Shown here: in pieces, positions 56,266 to 64,000 of the stretch
Layout of the letters: the number at the start of each line of letters is the position of its first letter
Position numbering within the stretch: the stretch's first letter is position 1
Source: Heligmosomoides polygyrus polygyrus
Lineage: Eukaryota; Nematoda; Chromadorea; Rhabditida; Heligmosomidae
Reading direction: 5' to 3'
Assembly: GCA_947396885.1 (NCBI GenBank)
Contig: OX377203.1
Span: 22,509,253 to 22,573,252, forward strand
DNA length: 64,000 nt
Notes under the pieces: generated by a model
What the model saw: the letters and a program-made list of their open reading frames with translations, nothing else
Told to the model about the DNA's origin: nothing
Databases searched by the model: none
Made by a program: the position numbers and the translations under genes

Positions 56266-56950
56266 GGAAAATTCTGAGCGAGTGCACGGCACAACCTCTT
56301 CATACGAATAACTCCTTATGTCGGACACATTATGAAGGCAACTTCGTAAGAAAACTTTTTTGTCGTAGTAAAAAAGAATGGAAATCCTATACTCATACAA
56401 AATGTGAGAACAGTTTTCCCTATGACGGGTTTAATAGGAGCTTTTTCTTGCACTTTTACGAAACAAAGGATTATTCTGCCTTTATTACAAGACGTCTGCC
56501 TTAACTTTAGACATTTGGGTTTTGCTTGAGAAGAAAAAGTAAGCAGCTTCAAAAGAGAAGTGTTCTGAGCTTCAAAAGAAATGTGAGTTTAAAATGAACG
56601 GTGCTACAACAGTTGCTGAACAGGCAACGAAAGCGGAGGTGGTAAGAGCGTACGGCAGGCGGTGGGCGACAACATCGCATTGTGAACAGTTTTTCGTCTC
56701 CCTGAGAATCGATGGCAAACCTTGTTATTCAGATAAATACATAGGGAATGTGGGGCCGGTGAACGGATGAATGGGTAGGCGGGTGATTGCTGTATTGCTC
56801 TATAGACTGGCTGAAGGAATTTGTTACCCAGGCAGCTGGAAGCAGAAAGGCTCCATTCATATGATGTTGCTAGTGTCTTGTTGCCACTGTCCGATCTTTG
56901 TTCTCTGGCTTCGTTAAGTTCCATTACGGAATCACACAAGGTAACTTCTG
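56266..56950. other. Intergenic stretch, nothing recognised
   Basis: AT-moderate sequence with a 122-codon minus-strand frame (56604-56972) that has no domain signature. Confidence 0.4.
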
Positions 56951-56953
56951 TAA

Positions 56954-58907
56954 TAAATACAGGGAGTCTCAAAAAATGTATTCGCTGTTTGAAAGGTGAT
57001 AACTTTGCTCACAGTAGAGGTACGGAAGAAGTTAAGGGCTCGTATGAAGGCTTAAGAAAATAGAAATTCTCTGGCATATGAGCGGCATGGAATGCGCCGC
57101 GCCAGGCACTCGTCTGAAATTTTGCGTTTTACACTCGATCGATTGTTTCGCTTGAACACTTGTTATAACTTCTTCACAAAGTGGCCGTTTCGTTTCGATT
57201 GATTTGTGCTCCTTTTATGGTCTAAAACTTGCGAAAAATGCGAGGTATCCTAAAAAATGAAGGCACTATCTGAAAGGTTGTAACATTGCTGCCAGTGAAT
57301 CTTCTGGAAATGTTTGAGACTCATATGAAAGCGCACTGTAACGAGATTTCTGTGGCGTGTAAATACTCAAGATCATGCCATGACCCCGCCTAAAGGCTTG
57401 CACTTCAGACTAGATTGACTGTGCATGGGTCTGAATGCATGTTACAATCGTGCTACTACCTGGCCAGATTAACCTGTGTTGTGCTTCTTTCAACATTTTC
57501 CGTCGCCCAGTAGCTGTAATTATGCCGATTAACCTCTCCATTCAGCTTAAATGTTGCTTCATCAGTTCACAGAATCCGCCTTGGAAAATGAAGCTCCTGC
57601 TCACAATTAAATTGTGCAATCAATAAACTCGTGTCCTTGGAATGATTGTTAAGTTCTAATCGTTAAAAGAAGCACAGCACAGGTTAATCTAGCAAAGTAG
57701 CAACAAGATCGTAACAGGCGTTCAGCCCAAGCACGATCCATCGAGTCTAAAATGCAAGGTTTCAGGCGGTAGCATGGCGCAATCTTGACTATTTGCAAGC
57801 TACAGTAGTCTCGTTACGCTGCGCTATCATACGAGTCTCAAAGGGCTTCTAATGCTTCACTAACAGCAATGTTAGAACGTTTCAAACACTACCTGCATTT
57901 TCCGCAAGCCATAGTGTGTTTTTAAGTTTTAAATCTTAAAAGAAGTACAAATCAAACGAAACGGCTACTTTGTGAAGAAATTTTGGCACTAGTTAAAAGT
58001 TCCGACTCCACCGACAACACTTCGGTCGAAAAAAATTTTTTCGCTGAAACTTCGTCTAGGGGGGTTATTTGGGGTTCTGATCACGAATATGGTATTCGTT
58101 TTTCACGATTCGGTCGGAAACCACCCATACCGGTAACATGGGTGGTCCAGGCAGGGTCACCAATTTTGCCCAAACTTCGTCTAGGGGGTTATTTGGGGAG
58201 CTGATCACGAATCTGACATCCGTTTTTCGTTTGACGCTGGAGTACGGTAGATTACGGTAGGCACGGGTAACTAAGGTAATGGTCACCGATTTCGCCCAAA
58301 CTCCGGCGTAAAAAGAAAAACGGATGTCAGATTCGTGATCAGCACCCCAAATAACCCCCCTAGACGAAGTTTCGGAAAAATCGATGATTATGATCTCGGC
58401 AGCCTTAGTTACCTTTAGCTACCGTAATCTACCGTAATCGGCCGCAATTTCAAAAACGGATGTCAGATTCGTGCTCAGCACCCCAAATAACCTCCCTAGA
58501 CGAAGTTTCAGCGAAATTGGTGACCTTGCCTGGACCACCCATGTTAACGGTATGGGTGGTCTCCGACCGAATCGTGAAAAACAGATATCAGATTCGTGAT
58601 CAGCACTCCAAATAACCCCCTAGACTAAGTTTCAGCGAAAAAAAAAATTCGACCGAAGTCTTGTCGGTGGAGTCGGAACTTCTAACTAGTGCCGAAATTT
58701 TAACAGGTGTTCAAGTGAAACGCAATCAATCGAGTGTAAAATGCAAGGTTTCAGACGAGTGCATGGCGCACTCCATACCGCTCATGTGCCAGAAAATTTA
58801 TATTTTCTTAGGCTTTCATGCGAGCCCTTAACTTCTTCAGCAGCTTTACTGTGAGAAAAGTTATCACCTTTCACACAAAGTACACATGTTTTGAGACACG
58901 CTGTATA
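56954..58907. mobile_element. Long-TIR element, GACACCCTG family, copy 3, with nested MITE
   Basis: CAGGGAGTCTCAAAAAATGT at the left is inverted at the right (ACATGTTTTGAGACACGCTG). TIRs extend about 150 bp and contain TGAAAGGTGATAACTTT. Flanks are TA. Without the insertion at 57985-58693 it is about 1.24 kb. No transposase. Probably a non-autonomous Tc1/mariner relative. Confidence 0.7.
57985..58693. mobile_element. hAT-like MITE with 8 bp duplication, GGCACTAG subfamily
   Basis: GGCACTAGTTAAAAGTTCCG inverted at the right end, flanked on both sides by GAAATTTT (57977-57984 and 58694-58701). The 709 bp interior is four to five modules of about 140 bp in alternating orientation. A second inverted pair, GACCACCCATACCGTTAACA-like, lies within. 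Confidence 0.88.
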
Positions 58908-58976
58908 CATGTGTACCCATGAAGACTTACGCAGACTGTGCCCCATGATAGTCAAATGAATCGCCTCACAAAACAA

Positions 58977-59572
58977 TGATCGTGTTTAAAAATACCACCC
59001 TTCCCCCCGTGCAATCGATTCGGTCAGGTGTTCGCGGTGGAGCGCCCTTGCGCACCGCACAGTGGAGCCGACGCGGGACAGAGGTGTCCGGCGCGTTTGG
59101 ATCGCCCGCTGCTGAACAGCGTTTCTAAACGTTTCTGAACGTCGGGATTCAGAAGACGCGCCTCCGATGTCGTCCAACTTTCCTACGAATAGGGAAGGGA
59201 CTCCAGAGTGGGTGCGATCAAAGCTGCTCGTGTGGAAACTGTTTCTGTCGCTCAGGAGGAGTCCGCATCTGGGTTCTGGGCTACAGGTGGAAAATGCGCA
59301 GAAGGCGTCAGCAAATTGTGTAGACGTCAAAAACTCTCAAATCTCAAACAGTCAGTTGAAATGTAAAAATGCTACAACGCGGGAGAACCGAACCCCCGAC
59401 CCCATTCGCCGAAACGCCGCCACTATCCACTGCGCCCCGGGTCGCTTTATTGCGATGCAATCGCGGCCGTAAAAGAGCGTGCGAGAGAGTCAGCGCGCAG
59501 TTTCCGCGCTCCACCGCGAACACCTGGCCGAATTGATTGCACAGGGGGGTATTTTTAAACACGATCCAAAGC
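58977..59572. mobile_element. TIR element containing a tRNA-like unit
   Basis: ATCGTGTTTAAAAATACC and GGTGTTCGCGGTGGAGCG at the left are inverted at the right, TIRs of about 75 bp. Inside are a minisatellite-type unit (GTCGGGATTCAGAAGACG) and, on the minus strand at 59370-59450, a box-A-like GGCGCAGTGGATAGTGG plus box-B-like GGTTCGGTTCTCCC. Confidence 0.6.
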
Positions 59573-59574
59573 AA

Positions 59575-60395
59575 CTGGCACCAATTCATGGATCCGGGAG
59601 AAATCGAACGTTTAGGTAGTCCGAGAGGGAGCTCAACTTAGGTCTATTCGAGAATCAGGATTCGAGATCCATTCAAGAATCAACGCCTTCTTCGACTGTG
59701 CTACGCGTGTCAGGACGTCAAACGTCGTGAAAGAAATACATGAATGAATTAATTCACGCTCGCTTAACGGTAGCGAGTTGTCGTCGGTATTTTTAAAAAA
59801 AATGATTCAAACAACTGCTGACTCTCATAGATCACTGCAACGGAGGTGATAGTTGTTGAAATATACGCGAAATACGGCAAGATACAAAAAAAAAAATTGG
59901 GAAGAGAGGAACAAAGGACCACACGAAAAATGTGGAGCGGGACCTTCTGGATAATTTCATATCATTCCTGAGAGAAGCGGAAAAAGGAATAAACAGGAGC
60001 AAGATGACCGAACGCAGCGAATAGACCACCTCGGCGATAAAGGAGTCATCGATACGAGGTGGAAAACAGCGGTGCAGCTGTCATAGGAGGAACGGGTGAA
60101 TTCATTCAATAGACGCACGTCTCATGTCGCTGCACATGAGCCACACCGAGGGGTTGCATAGCCTTCACCGCCCGCACCGTTGAGGTTACGTGGAACGCGT
60201 ATTTGTCTGACACATACTCGCAGTTAGCACTGTTTGGAACTAAAGGCGCTAACTGATGCCTTCCATCGAATTCGCCTCTTCCAACTTCTGAAGCTGGAAT
60301 ATACCACACACCTACCCCACACATACCAACGCGGCTATGTTCTTGCAGTACGAGTGATCCACTGCAGAATCTGTCCTCCCTCTAATAGCTGATTT
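59575..60395. other. Intergenic stretch, nothing recognised
   Basis: No supported gene. GAATCAGGATTCGAGATCC near 59650 is a small local repeat. Frames on the minus strand (59832-60029, 60106-60324) show no domain. Confidence 0.4.
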
Positions 60396-60399
60396 CCTC

Positions 60400-61060
60400 A
60401 AGAGCGGCCAACAATTGTTCCGTGCCAGAGTGGGCCACTTACATAGTCTTCCTCGCTTGAGAGTAACGTAGAGCATTGAATGTTCCATGTAGGGATTCCA
60501 CGAAGAAGTTCGACAAACGCGTGGGTGAGAATCTGGTGTTCCTCTAGTATCCCGTGGAATCCAGGCGGTTACGGAGCTCGTCCAGCGTGTGTCTCACGGT
60601 GAAACGACGGCCCACCTAATTTTCGACGACCTGGCATGAGCGAACTTTGGAGCCTTACTCTCACTTGCACGACTCGTTTCACAGCGAGCGTAGTCGGTGA
60701 TCCCGATTGCTTGTCGCGCGATACTGATCACGCGTCCATCGTGCTTTCGTAGAGCCCACATTTTTCAGGCGTACATAAGCCCAGAAGAAATGGAGAAGCA
60801 GAACTGGGGCCGGATTCATCAACGACTTACAGAGACTTAACGGAGAAATTACAGCCAAAATTCTTGAAAAAACGTAAACTAACGCGCGGCTTATCAACAG
60901 GCGATATGGTGAAATGTTGGCGTTACCAGGAATTTCGGCTGAAATTAAATCTCTGTAAGTCGTTGATGAATCTGGTCCCAGGTGGGCACGGAGACGGACG
61001 TTCCGTCTCCTTCACGGCTTGTACAACGATCTTGAAAGTTCGGTGAGGATTTCGTGAGTT
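60400..61060 (-). pseudogene. Degraded RTE LINE fragment with nested MITE
   Basis: Nucleotide blocks such as CCACGAAGAAGTTCGACAAACGCG, TATCCCGTGGAATCCAGGCG and CCCACCTAATTTTCGACGAC correspond to 55930-56205. It is too decayed for an open frame. A MITE is inserted at 60805-60980. Confidence 0.6.
60805..60980. mobile_element. MITE, GGCCGGATTCATCAACGAC family
   Basis: TGGGGCCGGATTCATCAACG is inverted at the right (CGTTGATGAATCTGGTCCCA), with ACTTACAGAGA subterminal. Same family as 564-732 and 2642-2778. Confidence 0.75.
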
Positions 61061-61488
61061 TTCATGAGCTTCATGAGCTCCTTTTCCGTGATGACTGTCG
61101 TTTTATACGTAAACACAGTCGAAACGGCCGTCATTTGCGCACATGGCTACAATAGCGATGCAGATGACGTTCTTTGGAATCATCCGACGTGTCCAAGATG
61201 GAATTATGTTCTTCGTGAAGGAAACGTTTCCAGTTTCTCAGCCTGCTAGTATGTTTTATGGGGAATAAACAACGAGCGCGTGCTAGCGCAGTTGGAAGAG
61301 GCAACATCTGTCTGGCGCGACCGATTCCAGGTTGCTGGTTGAGTCTTCGCCCAGGACAACCATGAGTGCCATCCCTCCGGGATCGGTGGATTGGTCTAGG
61401 AAGGATAAAGCACTGGCTTTTCTATCGGCTGGCCACCGTAAGTTATCATCAAGGCTAAATACACATTCAAATTGCCCTGGTAGAAGTA

Positions 61489-62403
61489 TTAGGGGGGGGG
61501 GGGGCAAAAGTAATGGGACAAATTGAAAAAAAATCTTTATCTCCTTATAACTCAATTACAACTGAACGATGCTGAGGAATGTATTTGCCATTAAGGGCAA
61601 TGACCTTGTTGCCATCGCTCAGTCAACTTCCTGATCCCATCCTTACAGAACTGCTTGAGCCTGGTGTTGATCAACTGCTCGATATGGTTGTCAAGGACTG
61701 CTTGGGTTCTTGTGTCCCTTCCGACCAGGAAGTCCTGTAGGCCCAAGAAGTGGTGGTAGTCGCATGGAGAGATGTCCGGCGAATACGGTGGTTGAGGCAT
61801 GTGAACGTAGCCCAGCTGGCCAAGCTTATCGGTGGTTACTTGTTCCCGATGGGGTGCGGCGTTGTCGAAGAGGAGGACCTTCTTGAAGAGCTGCGAATGA
61901 ATAAGAGCGAGTCGCCGGCCCATCTCTTCTATTTCGTTCACAATGGCCTTGGAGTTCATCGTAGTGCTCTTGGGAAACAGCCTCCGGTAAACCGATCCAT
62001 GGGCGCAGATCCAAAAGCTCCAAAGGTGCTTCTCGCCGTGAACATCTCGCCGAACGAAGGTCGGTAACAGGTCACCAGGCCTCATCCAGACTCGCTGCTT
62101 GGCAGGGTTAAGGTAGAAGACGTGCTTCTCATCTTGCGTGACTATTGAACCCAGGCTGCTCGGGGTTGGGAATTGGGCGAGATTTGCGCGAAACAGGTCG
62201 ACTCGTCAGACCGGGGTTTCGGCACGAGACAGACTGGGATTTTGGCATGTTTCTGGAAAGGGCGGAAGTGGTAACTTCTCAGATGGGCTTCAATAAGTAG
62301 CATACAAACATACAAATACGATAAGCACGAAACCAGACTCCAGCCACGAGATATGTGGACACGGCACGGGATGTCTCATTACTTTTGCCCCCCCCCCCCC
62401 TAA
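61489..62403 (-). mobile_element. Deletion-derived mariner, copy 3, inserted in a SINE
   Basis: 915 bp, TTAGGGGG/CCCCCTAA ends and TA duplication. It is the best preserved of the three copies and carries the longest transposase remnant. Confidence 0.9.
61591..62145 (-). pseudogene. Mariner transposase, catalytic part, copy 3
   Basis: Starts from TQDEKHVFYLNPAKQR-like sequence; the ATG-initiated part is 164 codons (62085-61591). LLFDNAAPHREQ and YSPDISPCDYHHF keep the second and third Asp with exactly 34 residues between, the mariner D34D spacing. It ends RWQQGHCP-stop. All three catalytic Asp are present but the roughly 150-residue N-terminal DNA-binding half is deleted, so it should not bind its ends unaided. 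Confidence 0.82.
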
Positions 62404-62445
62404 TAAATCCCAAAATGGATTGGTTAACGCCATCCTTTATCGCTT

Positions 62446-63390
62446 GTGCCTTGCTATTTTATTCATAAAGTCGTCTCGCCAACATACGAGAACAAAAGGA
62501 TGATGCCTCACATGGGCATCGTTTCCTTGCTATCATTGCTGTTTTTTTTTCGGAATAGGTCGACCGGGAGACCGGACACTCTGATAGTGGGAGGGGCGCC
62601 CCGAACGGAAGCCACTCCTCCCTGGACGCCGTAATGGTCATCCATTTCAATGACTAGAGAGCACAGACGCTAGAAATAGATTTCAGGAACGGTTTGCGGC
62701 GGTCCATTAGCGAAACGCGGTCAAAAATGCGGAACAAATGCGATAAGTGTCGTCAACGTCCCTCATAATTTAGGTCGGTGGTTTTCCACAGAACCCCAAA
62801 AGTGACTGGCAAGTGTTAAGAAGAGTACGAAATCTGTTGTTTAGACCGATCGACCTCCGCAGAATAAACCATATATTCGAGATGAATAGAAATGAGAGAT
62901 GACCTCAGGGGACGGACCATATTGCGGATTGCGTCTATTGTAATTGATATGTGGCTTAGGTATGACTTCTTGATTGTTAGGTATGTCGCATCAACAAGCC
63001 TCCAAACATCTCTGGTGCTGTGAAGGTATAATCGTATAGGAAAATTTCATTTCAATTTTCAGTTTTTTTTTTTGGCAAAAATAACCAGTAAATACAGATC
63101 GAGAATAAAAACAAAGGATCGAGGACGCTATGCAAGTTGGGAGCACTCCCTAGGAGAGAATTTTTTCAATGTACAGCTCACGGTAGGGTAGCGTGTTGCA
63201 CTTTCCTTACGAAAGTCCACCCTACACACTACAGGATGCTGTTGGAATATGAAACTATAGTAGGAAAAAGAGTAGGAAAGGAAGCTGTCATCACACCATT
63301 GCCCCCTAACTGGCATTGCGTCGAGTAGAGTTCGTAGAGGTGACAATAAGTGTTCGACCTGATCCTTGAGATCGAAAACCAAGGCCAATA
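62446..63390. other. Intergenic stretch, nothing recognised
   Basis: A GGGAGACCGGACACTCTG segment near 62565 is GC-rich; the rest has ordinary composition. No repeat termini and no ORF with a domain. Confidence 0.4.
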
Positions 63391-63394
63391 GTAG

Positions 63395-64000
63395 GATAAA
63401 GGATAAAAGGACAAAGGACGACGTTACTCAATCCCTTCCCGAATGCGCTTCGCATTCTACTTCTACGGGATATTGTGGAGGCGACTTGGATGCGTATTTG
63501 GCCATGCAATGACTTGCGGCGGCCAGCCGATAAAGAAATCAGCACTTTATCCGGCACTATTGTACTTTACGGACTCCAGAGGACGAGGAGAGGTCGAAAA
63601 AAAAACTTTTTCTCCCAAACTTCGCAAAGGGGTTATTTGGGGTGCTGATCACGAGACTGACATCCGTTTTTCGTTTTACGCTGGAGTTTGGGCGAAATCG
63701 GTGATTACGACCTCGACAGCCTTAGTCACCGGTACCTACCGTAACCTACCGTCATCGGCCGAAATTCCAAAAACGGTCGTCAGATTCGTGATCAGCATCC
63801 CAAATACCCCCCCCCCCCGGGGCGAAGTCTGGGCGAAAAAAATTTTTTCGACCTCTGCTCGTCCTCTGGATCCGTAAAGTACAATAGTGCCCTTTATCCT
63901 CTAGGGATAAGTCTGCTACCAATTCACCGACCCCGGCGGGATGGAAGGCTTGGCCTGGGCGGGAAATCCGAACCAGGAACATGGTATCGGGTGTACGCAA
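63395..64000 (-). mobile_element. tRNA-derived SINE interrupted by a hAT-like MITE
   Basis: ATGCGCTTCGCATTCTACTT tail, CAATGACTTGCGGCGGCCAG, then the MITE, then CTGCTACCAATTCACCGACC and CCGAACCAGGAACATGG. It runs off the window end before the tRNA-like head. Confidence 0.8.
63553..63891. mobile_element. hAT-like MITE with 8 bp duplication
   Basis: GGCACTATTGTACTTTACGG at the left and its inverse at the right, flanked by CTTTATCC on both sides (63545-63552 and 63892-63899). 339 bp; the interior is one inverted pair of the GGATGTCAGATTCGTGATCA module. The 8 bp duplication fits the hAT superfamily. Confidence 0.9.

Larger units (their letters stand above)
61262..62445 (+). mobile_element. tRNA-derived SINE interrupted by a mariner element
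   Basis: Head GTGCTAGCGCAGTTGGAAG, body CCATCCCTCCGGGATCGG, GGCTGGCCACCGTAAG; the sequence stops at 61486 and resumes at 62406 with AAATCCCAAAATGGATTGG and GCCATCCTTTATC. TA is duplicated around the mariner insert. Confidence 0.8.

Noticed and set aside
61750..62067. 105-codon plus-strand ORF in mariner copy 3, also seen in copies 1 and 2
   Set aside because: It is an antisense shadow of the transposase frame, conserved only because the element is repeated.
1..64000. CRISPR arrays, prophage, operons or other bacterial systems
   Set aside because: Intron-split metazoan genes and eukaryotic transposons throughout; no prokaryotic gene or regularly spaced repeat array was seen.

Overview
This is a piece of a nematode nuclear genome, most likely a strongylid (hookworm-like) parasite. 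The evidence is short GT-AG introns mixed with very long ones, TTTCAG-type acceptors directly before start codons (consistent with spliced-leader trans-splicing), three host genes with nematode/metazoan family motifs, and a dense load of Tc1/mariner, hAT-like and Harbinger-like MITEs, tRNA-derived SINEs and RTE and CR1 LINE fragments. The assembly has one run of Ns (36495-36694). There is nothing prokaryotic here: no operons, CRISPR arrays or rRNA.

Three real genes can be rebuilt exon by exon, with reading phases that join exactly. (1) Minus strand, 2080-19082: a DHHC palmitoyltransferase of the ZDHHC2/15/20 type, ten exons, 338 aa, complete if the proposed first exon is right. (2) Plus strand, 26030-36407 and probably on into the gap: a RAD9/HPR-9-like subunit of the 9-1-1 DNA-damage clamp, twelve exons and 430 codons before the gap. 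(3) Minus strand, 38740-55042: the first five helices of a SWEET sugar transporter in two exons, separated by a 15.8 kb intron packed with transposons. Its last two helices were not found and may lie in or beyond the gap.

Almost everything else is mobile DNA, much of it nested. A deletion-derived mariner family (about 0.91 kb; three copies at 44.8, 52.8 and 61.5 kb) keeps the catalytic half of the transposase. One copy carries a 1.95 kb Penelope-like reverse-transcriptase insertion with a 6 bp target duplication. Another is inserted in a SINE. A hAT-like MITE family shows 8 bp target duplications (63.6 and 58.0 kb). A GGCC-ended family with TTA/TAA duplications is scattered at 17.1, 19.2, 23.4, 25.2, 37.8 and 56.0 kb. 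Several large foldback elements (4.6, 9.6, 11.1, 33.3, 41.9 and 57.0 kb) would give long hairpin RNA if transcribed through the host introns.

The most unusual signal is a roughly 85 nt structured motif near the 3' end of the Penelope-like insertion (47411-47496), repeated on the other strand at 24151-24236. The loops and boxes are conserved while one stem has changed on both sides, which suggests a selected RNA structure.
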